64,000 bases of DNA from Streptomyces antimycoticus (GTDB lineage Bacteria; Actinomycetota; Actinomycetes; Streptomycetales; Streptomycetaceae). The position numbers and the translations under genes were made by a program. The notes under the pieces are model-generated. The model saw nothing but the letters and a program-made list of their open reading frames with translations, made no database searches and was not told where the DNA came from. Positions within the stretch are counted from its first letter, which is position 1. Each line of letters begins with the position of its first letter. Below are positions 49,651 through 58,546 of the stretch, piece by piece. The stretch is from positions 5,022,001 through 5,086,000 of the forward strand of contig NZ_BJHV01000001.1 in NCBI RefSeq assembly GCF_005405925.1, written 5' to 3'.

Positions 49651-50220
49651 TCACCCCTCCAGGATCGACCAGTCCGGCTCCGGCATCGCCCCGGTCTCGA
49701 AGACCAGGTCGAAGGCGCCCTTGCCGTCGATCGTCTCGCGGATGATGTCGGCGTGACCGGCGTGCCGGGCGATCTCCTCGATCAGATGGAGGATGGCCCA
49801 GCGCCAGGTGCGGGTGCCGCCCTCGTCCCAGGGGAGCCGGAGGGCCTCGAAGGTCGTGTCCAGCGACGGCAGGGCCCGCACCGCCTCGTCGGTCTCGCGC
49901 GCCACCTCCTCGTACCGGGCGAGCATCGCCTCCACCGTCTCGTCCTCGGTGGGCTCGAAGGTGTGCTCCCACTCGGCCATCTGGTCCTTGGCGTTCCCCG
50001 GCGCCTTGCCCTGGAGGACGCGCAGCCAGCCGCGCTCGCCGGTGACCACGTGCTTGAGCAGCCCGGCCAGGGAGAGCGCGCTCGCGCTGGGGGTGCTGCG
50101 GGCCTGCTCCTCGGTCAGTCCGTGGACCGAGCGCCGGATGCCGCCGCGCTGCGCGTCCAGGTACGCGAGCAGCGCACCGCGCTCGTCGTTACATGCCTCG
50201 GGGTTCACGATCACGGGCAT
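49651..50220 (-). CDS. DinB/DUF664-family protein
   Basis: 189 residues. The DinB-like four-helix bundle with three metal-binding histidines is visible: GLLKHVVTGERGWL (first), LHLIEEIARHAGHADIIRE (second and third). Relatives include mycothiol-dependent enzymes and stress proteins; the reaction here is unknown. ATG at 50220. It overlaps no other gene and precedes padR by 69 bp. Confidence 0.85.
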   Translation of the reverse strand: MPVIVNPEACNDERGALLAYLDAQRGGIRRSVHGLTEEQARSTPSASALSLAGLLKHVVTGERGWLRVLQGKAPGNAKDQMAEWEHTFEPTEDETVEAMLARYEEVARETDEAVRALPSLDTTFEALRLPWDEGGTRTWRWAILHLIEEIARHAGHADIIRETIDGKGAFDLVFETGAMPEPDWSILEG

Positions 50221-50335
50221 GGCTGCCGCCTCTCATCTGGAGGGCGCCCGGGTCCGGCGCCCTTCGATGAACCCCACGTTAGGAAGGCTTGCGGTCAGCT
50301 TCTGTCCGCGTGTCGGCGCGCGTTTCCGTGCCGGC

Positions 50336-51793
50336 TCAGAACGGGAACTGGCTCCGGCCGTGCTGGATGGAGATCCACTTGGTGGTGGTGAAGTCCTCGA
50401 TCATCGACTCCCCGTTGAGCCGTCCGAGGCCGGAGTGCTTCTCCCCGCCGAACGGCACGATCGGCTCGTCGTGGACCGTGCTGTCGTTCACATGGATCAT
50501 GCCGGTGTGGATCCGCTGGGCGAACCGCACCCCGCGCTCGATGTCCCCGGTGTGCACGGCGCCGCTGAGCCCATAGTCGGTGTCGTTGGCGATCCGGACG
50601 GCCTCCTCGTCGCCGTCGAACGAAATCAGCGTCACCACCGGGCCGAAGATCTCCTGCCCGAGGATCGCCGCGCCCTCCGGGACCCCGCTGAGCACGGTCG
50701 GCCCCATCAGGGTGCCCTCGGTGCGCCCCCGCACCAGCGCGGTGGCGCCCTCGGCGATCGTCTGCTCGACGAGCGAGGCGATCGCCTCGGCCTGGCCCTC
50801 GTTGATCAGCGGACCGATGTGGGTGGTGGGATCTCCCGGGTCGCCCACCTTCAGCGTCTCCACCTTGGCCACGAACTTCTCGGTGAACTCCCGCTCCACC
50901 GCCCGGTCCACCAGCACCCGGTTGGCCGCCATGCAGACCTGCCCCTGGTGGACGAAGCGGCTGAAGACGGCCGCGTCCACCGCGTAGTCCAGGTCGGCGT
51001 CGTCCAGCACGACCAGCGCGCTGTTGCCGCCCAGCTCCAGGACCGTGCGCTTGAAGTGGGAGGCGGCCACGGTGGCGACATGCCGGCCGACCTTGTCGGA
51101 ACCGGTGAAGGAGATCACCTTCGGTATGGGGTGCTCGATCAGGGCGTCGCCTATCTCCGCTATGTCGGTGACCACGACATTGAGCAGCCCGGCGGGCAGC
51201 CCGGCCTCCTCGAAGATCTTGGCGACCAGGCCACCGCCGCAGACCGGGGTGTTCTGGTGCGGCTTGAGGACGACGGCGTTGCCGAGCGCCAGCGCGGGGG
51301 CGACCGACTTCAGCGACAGCAGGAAGGGGAAGTTGAAGGGGCTGATGACGCCGACCACGCCCACCGGCAGCCGGTAGAGGCGGTTCTCCTTGCCGTCGAC
51401 CGGCGACGGCAGGATGCGGCCCTCGGGCCGCAGCGCCAGATGGACCGCCTCCCGCAGGAACTCCTTGGCGAGATGCAGCTCGAAGCCCGCCTTCACATGG
51501 GTGCCGCCGCACTCCGCGATGATCGTCTCGGTGAGCTCCTTCTCGCGGTCCCCGATGATCCGCAGCGCCCGCTCGAAGATCGCCCGCCGGGCGTAGGGGT
51601 TGGTGGCGCCCCACTCCGACTGCGCCCGCTCGGCCACCCGGTAGGCCAGGTCCACCTCCTCGACGGTCGCCACAGTGATGGAGGCCAGCTTCTCCCCGTT
51701 GTAGGGGTTGAAGTCGACGATGTCCCAGGAACCGCTTCCGCCGCGCCACTCGCCGTCGATGAACTGAAAGGCCAACTCGGAGAAGTAGGACAT
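50336..51793 (-). CDS. aldehyde dehydrogenase (benzaldehyde/vanillin-type)
   Basis: 485 residues. The NAD(P)-dependent family: catalytic Cys in FVHQGQVCMAANR near residue 285, general base Glu in VLELGGNSALV near 254, NAD loop FTGSDKVGRHVA, PFNFPFLLSLKSVAPAL. Closest by pattern to aromatic aldehyde dehydrogenases; the substrate is not decided. The ATG giving SYFSELAFQF has AGGGATGG upstream. It stands alone; the XRE gene is 90 bp upstream on the same strand. Confidence 0.93.
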   Translation of the reverse strand: MSYFSELAFQFIDGEWRGGSGSWDIVDFNPYNGEKLASITVATVEEVDLAYRVAERAQSEWGATNPYARRAIFERALRIIGDREKELTETIIAECGGTHVKAGFELHLAKEFLREAVHLALRPEGRILPSPVDGKENRLYRLPVGVVGVISPFNFPFLLSLKSVAPALALGNAVVLKPHQNTPVCGGGLVAKIFEEAGLPAGLLNVVVTDIAEIGDALIEHPIPKVISFTGSDKVGRHVATVAASHFKRTVLELGGNSALVVLDDADLDYAVDAAVFSRFVHQGQVCMAANRVLVDRAVEREFTEKFVAKVETLKVGDPGDPTTHIGPLINEGQAEAIASLVEQTIAEGATALVRGRTEGTLMGPTVLSGVPEGAAILGQEIFGPVVTLISFDGDEEAVRIANDTDYGLSGAVHTGDIERGVRFAQRIHTGMIHVNDSTVHDEPIVPFGGEKHSGLGRLNGESMIEDFTTTKWISIQHGRSQFPF

Positions 51794-51883
51794 GCCATCC
51801 CTATCTGCAGGACGCGGTGCCGCGCACCGACAGCCGCGCACGTGTGGGGGGTATTCCTGACAGAACGTCATCCTACTGACGAG

Positions 51884-52747
51884 TCAGGCATCGTGAAGGA
51901 GCCCTCGGAGCAAATCCCGGCTCTTCTCCGGGGACAGGCTGTCCGCACTGAGCCGCTCCAACACCCGCTCGTACTGGGAGACCTCATCGCGCTTGTCCAG
52001 ATAGAGCGCGCTGGTGAGCTGTTCCAGATAGACGATGTCGGGAAGGTCGGACTCCGGGAAGCGCAGCCGGGTGAACGCCCCGCTCTCCCCCGCGTGCCCA
52101 CCGAAGGCGAACGGCATCACCTGGAGCGTCACCTGTCGATGCTCGGAGACCGTGATCAGATGGCGCAGCTGGGCGGACATCACGCCGCGCCCGCCGTAGG
52201 GGCGGTGCAGCGCGGCCTCGTCCAGCACCACATGGACCGCCGGGGCGCGCTCGGAGACCAGCAGCTTCTGCCGCTCGAGGCGCAGCGCCACCCGCCGCTC
52301 GACCTCCTCGGTGCACGCCTGGGGCTGGCCGCGGGTGACCACGGCATGGGCGTAGCCCTCGGTCTGCAGCAGACCGTGCACGAACTGGACCTCGTAGCAG
52401 CCGATATGGGAGGCGGCGCCCTCCAGGCCGACATAGGTCTGGAACCAGCCGGGCAGCACATCGCCGTAACTGTGCCACCACCCGGCGACATTGGCCTCGC
52501 GGACGAGCCCGAGCAGTGCCGCGCGCTCCGCGTCGTCGGTGACTCCGTACAGCGTGAGCAGATCCTCGATGTCCCGCGCCTTGAAGCTCACCCGGCCCAA
52601 CTCCATGCGGCTGATCTTGGATTCGGAGGCCCGGATCGAATAGCCCGCCGCCTCGCGGGTGATGCCACGGGCCTCGCGCAACCGTCTGAGCTGAGAGCCC
52701 AGGAGGATACGGCGCACCACCGATCCACTCGACTCGCCTGCGGCCAT
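51884..52747 (-). CDS. XRE-family regulator with DUF5753 domain (WhiJ-like)
   Basis: 287 residues. N-terminal XRE helix-turn-helix (LGSQLRRLREARGITREAAGYSIRASESKISRMELGR) and C-terminal DUF5753 (GWFQTYVGLEGAASHIGCYEVQFVHGLLQTEGYA, HVVLDEAALHRPYGG). This is the WhiJ-type architecture, in which the regulator works with a DUF397 protein and an RsbW-like ATPase during development and antibiotic control. All three are in this locus. ATG at 52747 with GGAGGATC; divergent from the ATPase gene. Confidence 0.92.
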   Translation of the reverse strand: MAAGESSGSVVRRILLGSQLRRLREARGITREAAGYSIRASESKISRMELGRVSFKARDIEDLLTLYGVTDDAERAALLGLVREANVAGWWHSYGDVLPGWFQTYVGLEGAASHIGCYEVQFVHGLLQTEGYAHAVVTRGQPQACTEEVERRVALRLERQKLLVSERAPAVHVVLDEAALHRPYGGRGVMSAQLRHLITVSEHRQVTLQVMPFAFGGHAGESGAFTRLRFPESDLPDIVYLEQLTSALYLDKRDEVSQYERVLERLSADSLSPEKSRDLLRGLLHDA

Positions 52748-52867
52748 TTCCGCGATCCTCCCTGTACGGAAAGCATCCTTGCGAACGGCGCCCCCGCAGC
52801 CTCTGAGGGTGAAGTCTGCCACTGTTCGGGCTCCGCGCTGTAGGCATGTCGTTACTCAGCCCGAGGT

Positions 52868-52998
52868 TGTACGTCAGTGTACGGAGTCAGATATCCGACC
52901 AAAACCGATCGGACCGGACCAAGCGATGTGCGTGCACGTGCATTTGCCCTTGCATCTGACGTGCGCATTCGGAACCATAGGCTGTGCGCACGTGCTAG
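52868..52998. promoter_or_regulatory. TGCA-rich repeat array A in the XRE/ATPase divergent region
   Basis: GTGCGTGCACGTGCAT at 52928-52943, then TTGCCCTTGCATCTGACGTGCGCA, and GTGCGCACGTGC at 52984-52995. TGTACG is repeated at 52868 and 52879. TGCATTTGCCC at 52939-52949 is the reverse complement of an 11-mer in array B. The gap of 305 bp (52748-53052) holds no gene and must contain both divergent promoters. Confidence 0.6.
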
Positions 52999-53052
52999 CT
53001 GGTACGAAATCTGGCCAGAGTTCGTCACGGCCACGGATGCAGGAGTGCTCGC

Positions 53053-53544
53053 ATGGGGAGCGAAGGTTCGGCCCTGCTGGAACCCTTGTGGCAAGGGCTT
53101 ACCGCGATCGATCCCTCCGCCGTCTCCGGATCCGTCTCCTGCGCCCTTCCCGCCCGCTTCGAGGCGGTCAAGGGGGCCCGGCAGTTCACCGGCTCCACCC
53201 TGCGGCAGTGGAACATCCCCGAACTCCTCGACGAAGTGGCGCTCGTCGTCTCCGAACTGGTCACCAACGCGCTCCGGCACGCCCTGCCCGGCACCGCGGC
53301 GACGGCCGGTGAGCCCGAGCGGCCGGTGCGGCTCCATCTGATGCGCGGCCCCTCACGGCTGGTATGCGCCGTACGCGACCCCAGCGAGATGGGCCCGGTG
53401 GCCGGCGAGGCGGGCTGCGGCGAGGAATCCGGGCGCGGGCTCCATCTCGTGGAGTCCTTCACGGACGGCTGGGGCTGGCAGCCGCTGCCGGGCTCCCCGC
53501 ACGGAAAGATCGTCTGGGCCGTCTTCCATCTCCCTCCGGCGTGA
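53053..53544 (+). CDS. RsbW-like ATP-binding protein (HATPase_c_2)
   Basis: 163 residues. A GHKL ATPase: N-box VVSELVTNALRHA, G-boxes DPSEMGPV and ESGRGLHLVESF. Such proteins act as serine kinases of anti-sigma antagonists or as partners of WhiJ-type regulators. It is divergent from the XRE gene. The ATG at 53053 has weak upstream signals; an internal GTG is unlikely as the reading begins well. Confidence 0.85.
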   Translation: MGSEGSALLEPLWQGLTAIDPSAVSGSVSCALPARFEAVKGARQFTGSTLRQWNIPELLDEVALVVSELVTNALRHALPGTAATAGEPERPVRLHLMRGPSRLVCAVRDPSEMGPVAGEAGCGEESGRGLHLVESFTDGWGWQPLPGSPHGKIVWAVFHLPPA

Positions 53545-53590
53545 GCCGCCTCCCCCACGCCTGAGCGCACGCACCCCTCCGTATCAGCGG

Positions 53591-54742
53591 TCATGGGCGG
53601 GTGGACTCCGGCGGGGCCGTGGTGATGCCCAGGCCGTGCAACTGGAAGAGCCGGTTCACATCGTGCATCGTGATGATCCCCTCCAGCTGCCCGTGGTCCA
53701 CCACCAGCACCGGCATACCGCCGCCACCCGGACGCGCCCGCTCCAGCACCTCGCTCAGCAGCTCACCAGGCTCGGCCACGGTGCACCGCGACAGCGGCGT
53801 CGCCACATCGCGCACCCGCTGGGTCTCCCGCGCCTCGGTCGGCACCGCCGCGAGCGCGCGCAGGTGGACGGCCCCGCTGGGCTGTCCCTCGAAGTCCAGC
53901 ACCGGGATCACCGAATGCCGGGAGTGGGCCGCCACGTCGTCGATGAACCGTCCCACGGTCAGCCAGTCGGCCCCGGCGGCGACCGGCGCCGACATCGCGT
54001 CCGCCACCCGCACCCCGCGCAGCGCCGTGTTGACGCCGGCCCGCTGCCGCTCCGCGTTGGCGATGATCACCATGAAGAGGCCGATGAGCGAGAGCCACAG
54101 CCCGCCGGTGTTCCCGCGCAGGAAGGAGATCCAGCCGAGGGCGATGAGCGCCACACCGAGGATCTGGCCGCTGCGCCCCGCCGCCCGGTCGGCGCGCTCC
54201 CGGTCCCCGGTGCGCCACCAGATCGCGGCCTGCACCACCCGGCCGCCGTCCAGCGGCGAGGCCGGCAGCAGATTGAAGACGCCCAGCAGCAGATTGGCCC
54301 AGCCCAGCCAGATCAGGACGGCGGTCGGCACCCCCCATCCGGTGAGCGCATGCACCCCCATCCCCACGCCGAGGGCGACACCGCCGATGACCAGGCTGGT
54401 GAGCGGTCCGATGACGGCCACCCAGAACGCGACCCCGGCGGTGCGGGGCCGTCCCATCTTGGTCATGCCGCCTAGCGCCCAGAGCGTCACGTCCTCCACC
54501 GAGACGCCCTTACGGCGGGCGGCGACCGCGTGCGCGGCCTCGTGGAGCAGCAGGCTGCCCATCAACAGCACGGCGCCGACGACGCTGGCGAGGGCGTAGA
54601 CGGTGTCGGTGCGGCCGGGGGTCCACGCGGGCAGCGTCTGGTGCCCCAGCCCGTAAGCGAGCAGGACGATCAGCACCGGGACGCTCCAGTGCATCCGCAG
54701 TGGAACCCCGAGTATGCGTCCGACCCGGACCGAGCCGCTCAT
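53591..54742 (-). CDS. site-2 protease (M50 family) with CBS domains
   Basis: 383 residues. HEAAH near residue 66 is the zinc site and LLPASPLDGGRVVQAA supplies the third ligand, both within membrane segments. Six segments precede a C-terminal pair of CBS modules (VADAMSAPVAAGADWLTVGRF, GMPVLVVDHGQLEGIITMHDVNRLF). Such proteases cut membrane-bound regulators inside the bilayer. Its place among the WhiJ-like genes, convergent with the ATPase gene, is unusual. Substrate unknown. Confidence 0.93.
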   Translation of the reverse strand: MSGSVRVGRILGVPLRMHWSVPVLIVLLAYGLGHQTLPAWTPGRTDTVYALASVVGAVLLMGSLLLHEAAHAVAARRKGVSVEDVTLWALGGMTKMGRPRTAGVAFWVAVIGPLTSLVIGGVALGVGMGVHALTGWGVPTAVLIWLGWANLLLGVFNLLPASPLDGGRVVQAAIWWRTGDRERADRAAGRSGQILGVALIALGWISFLRGNTGGLWLSLIGLFMVIIANAERQRAGVNTALRGVRVADAMSAPVAAGADWLTVGRFIDDVAAHSRHSVIPVLDFEGQPSGAVHLRALAAVPTEARETQRVRDVATPLSRCTVAEPGELLSEVLERARPGGGGMPVLVVDHGQLEGIITMHDVNRLFQLHGLGITTAPPESTRP

Positions 54743-54804
54743 CGCCGTCTCACATCAGTCGGGTGCCCCCGCTCGCCACTACCAGTGTCGCGCGTCCGCG
54801 GCGA

Positions 54805-55086
54805 TCAGCCCATACCGGCAGAATCGCGCGCAAGATGGTCGAACTCGCCGTCCTTGGCACCGAGCAGCATCGCCTCGACCTCGGCCGGGGTGTAGATCAG
54901 CGCCGGTCCGTCGGGGAACCGGGAGTTGCGGACGGCCACGTTCCCACCGGGCAGTTTGGCGAACTCGACACAGGAACCCTGGGAGTTACTGTGTCTGCTC
55001 TTCTGCCAGACGACCCCCTGGAGGTCCGCGGCCGCCATGCCGTTGTAGGGGTGGTCGCGCACAGGGCTTCTCCACTGTTCGTGCAT
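54805..55086 (-). CDS. DUF397 protein (WhiJ partner)
   Basis: 93 residues from MHEQWRSPVRDHPYNG; an internal ATG (55038) gives MAAADLQGVVWQ and 77 residues. DUF397 core: VVWQKSRHSNSQGSCVEFAKLPGGNVAVRNSRFPDGPALIYTPAEVEAML. DUF397 proteins are found with XRE-DUF5753 regulators and modulate them. It lies 2 kb from the XRE gene with the protease in between, rather than adjacent as usual. TTGACA lies just upstream of the longer start. Confidence 0.88.
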   Translation of the reverse strand: MHEQWRSPVRDHPYNGMAAADLQGVVWQKSRHSNSQGSCVEFAKLPGGNVAVRNSRFPDGPALIYTPAEVEAMLLGAKDGEFDHLARDSAGMG

Positions 55087-55120
55087 GCGTGCAGCTGTCA
55101 ACTGTCTCGGATCATAGCTG

Positions 55121-55217
55121 CGTTCCTTTGCAAACGCATGGGCAAATGCATCTGCGTATGCACAGGTAGATGCACAGACAGATGCACGTGCACCATGCGT
55201 ATCTGCATGATCACCCG
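55121..55217. promoter_or_regulatory. TGCA-rich repeat array B in the DUF397/polymerase divergent region
   Basis: GATGCACAG-type units about 12 bp apart: ATGCACAGGTAG, ATGCACAGACAG, ATGCACGTGCACC, ATGCGTATCTGC (55159-55207), preceded by TTTGCAAACGCATGGGCAAA. GGGCAAATGCA at 55140-55150 recurs inverted in array A. Located in the divergent gap of the DUF397 gene and the polymerase gene (255 bp). Confidence 0.7.
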
Positions 55218-55341
55218 ACACCCGGCATCTCCTGCCCGGAGTGAAGAAGAGCAGTCGTCATGTATGACGTCCGAGTCCTCCTCCGGGTTGAGCGGACCTC
55301 GTTGCGGGGCGTTGTCAGACCCCCCTGCGAGACTCACGGGC

Positions 55342-57027
55342 ATGAGGTGGGCGGCGGCGGAGACGGACGACGGGGGTGTTCGTCTCTGCCCGCTCGACCC
55401 CCAGGGAAAGGCCGCCGGACCGGTAGTGGAGGTCACGGCGGCCCAGGGCGGGATCGCCGAGGCCGTGCGTTCCCGCCCCGAGGCCGACCGATGGGTCTGG
55501 CGGTCCACCGCCGAGGTCTATCCGCGGCTGCTGGCCGCCGGGGTCCGGGTTGAGCGGGCCTATGACATCGAGGCGGCCGAGGCGCTGCTCCTCGGCCATG
55601 AGGGGCGCTCGGGCGCACCGCGTTCGCTCGCCGCCGCCTGGGCCCGGCTGCGCGGGCTGCCCGTCCCCGAGGATCCGCCGCCCCGGGCGGCCGGAGGCCA
55701 GCCGTCGCTGTTCGAGCCCGGTCCGCCGCCGCTGCCGCCGGGCGCCGACCCGCTGGAGGCGCTGCTGGCGGTGTACGCGGAGCAGCTGGTCCGTACGGAG
55801 GCGGCCGAGCACCCGGACCGGATGCGGCTGCTGACCACCGCCGAGTCCGCGGGGATGCTGATCGCCGCCGAGATGCGGCGGGCCGGGGTGCCCTGGAGCG
55901 CGGAGCGCCATCGGGAGCTGCTGGACGAGCTGCTCGGCGAGCGCTATCCGGGCGGTCTGGAGCCGCAGCGCCTGGTCGAGCTGGCCGACGAGGTCTCGCG
56001 TGCCTTCGGCACCCGGGTCCGGCCCGATCTGCCCGCCGAGGTCGTCAAGGCGTTCGCCCGCGCGGGCATCGCGCTCGGCTCGACCCGCGCCTGGGAGCTC
56101 GAGCGGATCGACCACCCCGCCGTGGAGCCGCTGCTGCGCTACAAGAAGCTCTACCGGCTGCACACGGCCCATGGCTGGGCCTGGCTCCAGTCCTGGGTGC
56201 GCGAGGGCCGCTTCCGCCCGGAGTACCTGCCCGGCGGCACCGTCTCCGGCCGCTGGACGACGAACGGCGGCGGGGCGCTGCAGATCCCCAAGGTGGTGCG
56301 GCGCGCGGTGGTGGCCGATCCGGGGTGGCGGCTGGTGGTGGCCGACGCCGACCAGATGGAGCCCCGGGTGCTCGCCGCGATCTCCCGCGACCCCGGGCTG
56401 ATGGAGGTCGCGGGCAGCGGCCGGGATCTGTACGCGACGCTGTCCGACCGTGCCTTCTCCGGCCGCCGCGAGCTGGCCAAGCTGGCGCTGCTGGGCGCGG
56501 TGTACGGCCAGACCTCCGGCGACGGCCTGAAGCATCTCGCCGCCCTGCGGCGGCGCTTCCCGGCGGCGGTGGCGTATGTGGACGACGCGGCCCGCGCGGG
56601 CGAGGAGGGCCGGCTGGTGCGCACCTGGCTCGGCCGCACCTGCCCGCCCGTGGGCGGCGCCGAGGAGCCGGCCGACGAGGCGGGGCTGCCGCGGGAGCAG
56701 GAGGAGCCGTCGTACGGCAGCACCGCGAGCGCCCGCGCGCGGGGCCGGTTCACCCGGAACTTCGTGGTGCAGGGCAGCGCCGCCGACTGGGCCCTGCTGA
56801 TGCTCGCCGCGCTGCGGCGGTCGCTGAGCGGGGCGGGGCTGCGCGCGGAGATCGTCTTCTTCCAGCACGACGAGGTGATCGTGCACTGCCCCCAGGAGGA
56901 GGCCGAAGCGGTCCGGGAGGCGATCGCCGAGGCGGGCGAGACGGCCGGGCGGATCGCCTTCGGACCGACACCGGTGCGGTTTCCCCTCACCATGGCCGCG
57001 GTGGAGTGCTACGCGGACGCGAAGTAG
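55342..57027 (+). CDS. family A DNA polymerase lacking the 5' nuclease domain
   Basis: 561 residues, much shorter than PolA. The N-terminal about 200 residues are weakly 3'-5' exonuclease-like without clear DEDD residues. The polymerase part is intact: motif A VVADADQMEPRVLA near 334, motif B RRELAKLALLGAVYGQ near 377, motif C FQHDEVIVH near 507, and GTVSGRWTTNGGGALQIPK. In motif B the position of E. coli Phe762 is Leu. Probably a repair or translesion-type polymerase, a known second copy in streptomycetes; ATG chosen at 55342. Confidence 0.9.
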   Translation: MRWAAAETDDGGVRLCPLDPQGKAAGPVVEVTAAQGGIAEAVRSRPEADRWVWRSTAEVYPRLLAAGVRVERAYDIEAAEALLLGHEGRSGAPRSLAAAWARLRGLPVPEDPPPRAAGGQPSLFEPGPPPLPPGADPLEALLAVYAEQLVRTEAAEHPDRMRLLTTAESAGMLIAAEMRRAGVPWSAERHRELLDELLGERYPGGLEPQRLVELADEVSRAFGTRVRPDLPAEVVKAFARAGIALGSTRAWELERIDHPAVEPLLRYKKLYRLHTAHGWAWLQSWVREGRFRPEYLPGGTVSGRWTTNGGGALQIPKVVRRAVVADPGWRLVVADADQMEPRVLAAISRDPGLMEVAGSGRDLYATLSDRAFSGRRELAKLALLGAVYGQTSGDGLKHLAALRRRFPAAVAYVDDAARAGEEGRLVRTWLGRTCPPVGGAEEPADEAGLPREQEEPSYGSTASARARGRFTRNFVVQGSAADWALLMLAALRRSLSGAGLRAEIVFFQHDEVIVHCPQEEAEAVREAIAEAGETAGRIAFGPTPVRFPLTMAAVECYADAK

Positions 57028-57088
57028 GCGGCCCGGGTCCGGTCCTGTGGATCTTCGCGGCTGCGACAGCGGCGGCTGACGCCCGGGG

Positions 57089-57120
57089 CATCCGGCATCC
57101 GGCATCCGTCATCCATCCGG
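57089..57120. repeat. CATCCGG heptamer tandem repeat
   Basis: CATCCGG, CATCCGG, CATCCGT, CATC, CATCCGG in a row, in the 305-bp gap (57028-57332) between polymerase and MreB-like genes. No gene seen in the gap. Confidence 0.85.
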
Positions 57121-57332
57121 TGCAGGGGCAGCCCCAGCGGTCCATCCGTAACCGGTCGGCGCGCTGTGCCAGGCGTCGCGGGCCCGCGACGATCCACCGC
57201 ACCGGACCCAGGAGGCAGTCGCTCCCCCGACCGGCTCAGCCCCGCAGGCAGCGGCCCTGATCGTCCCCACACGATGAGAGCGGAGGGCCGCCGGGCGGCG
57301 GCCCGCCACGCCGCCCACAGGGGAGACCTGCC

Positions 57333-58370
57333 ATGACCATCAGCCTCGAGGCACTGCGCCGCTGCTCCATCGCCGTCGACCTCGGCGCGGCCAGAACGCG
57401 TGTCTACCTCAGGCGTACCGGGCTCATCGTCGACGAGCCGACCGTCGCCGCCGTGAACACCCACACCGGCGGGCTGATCGCGGTCGGCGCACTGGCCGAG
57501 CGGATGACCGGGCGGACGCCCGAGCACATCCGCGTCGTACGGCCGGTCTCCAACGGCACCGTCGTCGACATCGAGATGGCCCAGCGGATGCTGCGGCTGC
57601 TGCTGGGCAACAAGCTGCGGCGCGCCTGGCGGCGCCGCCCTCTGGTGAGCGCGGCCGTCTGCGTGCAGCACGACGCCGACCCGCTCGCCCAGCGCGCCGC
57701 CGTCGAGACGCTCACCGGTATCGGCGCCAAGCGGGTCGAGCTGGTGGACACCCTGATCGCCGCCGCCGTGGGCTGTGGTCTGCCGGTGGAACGGCCCGAG
57801 GCGACGATGATCGTGGTGTGCGGCGCGGCCACCACCCAGGTCGCGGTCCTGTCGCTGGGCTCGATCGTGGCCGCCGAGCGGGTGCCGGTGGGCGGGGAGA
57901 CCGTGGACCACGCGGTCGTCCAGTATCTGCGCAATGAGCACGCGCTGATGCTGCCCAGCCAGGCCGTCCGCCCGCTGCATCTGCTGCTCAAGAACGGCGC
58001 GGACGGCGCACCGGCCGTGCCCAGCACCGAGGTGCACGGCCGGGACGTGGCCACGGGGCTCGCCCGGACCGTACGGATCGATGTCGGGAGCGTACGGAGC
58101 GCCATCCGCACCCCGCTCACCGGAGTGCTGGACGCCATCGGCACGGTGCTGCGCCGCTGTCCGCCCGATCTGGTGGCCGATCTCGCCGACCGCGGCATCA
58201 TGCTGGCCGGCGGGAGCGCGGTGCTGCCCGGGTTCGACACGATGCTGCGGGAGGCCACCGGGATGCCGCTGAACATCGCCGACCACCCCGACGTCTGCGC
58301 GGTCGAGGGGCTCGGCGCGATGCTCGACGGCAAGGTGCAGCCCCTGCTGCTGAACGCCATGGTCTCCTGA
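57333..58370 (+). CDS. MreB-like actin paralog with degenerate ATPase motifs
   Basis: 345 residues, full MreB length and fold. Phosphate-1 SIAVDLGAARTRVY, PVSNGTVVDIEMAQRMLRLLL and VPVGGETVDHAVVQYL align with MreB. However the phosphate-2 motif DIGGGTTEVAV reads VVCGAATTQVAV (near residue 160), and the catalytic EEPMAAAIG reads VDTLIAAAVG (near 137). So it likely binds nucleotide poorly and does not hydrolyse it. It is not beside mreCD. Possible regulator or capper of filaments; inference. ATG at 57333. Confidence 0.9.
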   Translation: MTISLEALRRCSIAVDLGAARTRVYLRRTGLIVDEPTVAAVNTHTGGLIAVGALAERMTGRTPEHIRVVRPVSNGTVVDIEMAQRMLRLLLGNKLRRAWRRRPLVSAAVCVQHDADPLAQRAAVETLTGIGAKRVELVDTLIAAAVGCGLPVERPEATMIVVCGAATTQVAVLSLGSIVAAERVPVGGETVDHAVVQYLRNEHALMLPSQAVRPLHLLLKNGADGAPAVPSTEVHGRDVATGLARTVRIDVGSVRSAIRTPLTGVLDAIGTVLRRCPPDLVADLADRGIMLAGGSAVLPGFDTMLREATGMPLNIADHPDVCAVEGLGAMLDGKVQPLLLNAMVS

Positions 58371-58546
58371 CCGCCCCGCCCCCGCCCTGACCGACCCCCC
58401 TGGCCCGCCGCCCCCTTGCCCCCTGACCCCTGATCGGAATTTCTTCGCGACGCGTTGAGCGGCTGCCTCCCCCCATGCGTAGTGAAGGGGGAAGAGGCCG
58501 ACATGGCCGCCGATCCCCCCGGGGCTCAGACCGGGAGCGTCCGTAG

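Noticed and set aside
49793..52843. A 1016-codon rightward frame across the DinB, aldehyde dehydrogenase and XRE genes
   Set aside because: It runs antisense to three well-supported genes on the other strand, with no ribosome-binding site or domain.
58371..58546. ECF auto-promoter (GGAAT and CGTT at about 58436-58456)
   Set aside because: The spacing between the two boxes is only about 12-13 bases, too short for a standard ECF promoter.
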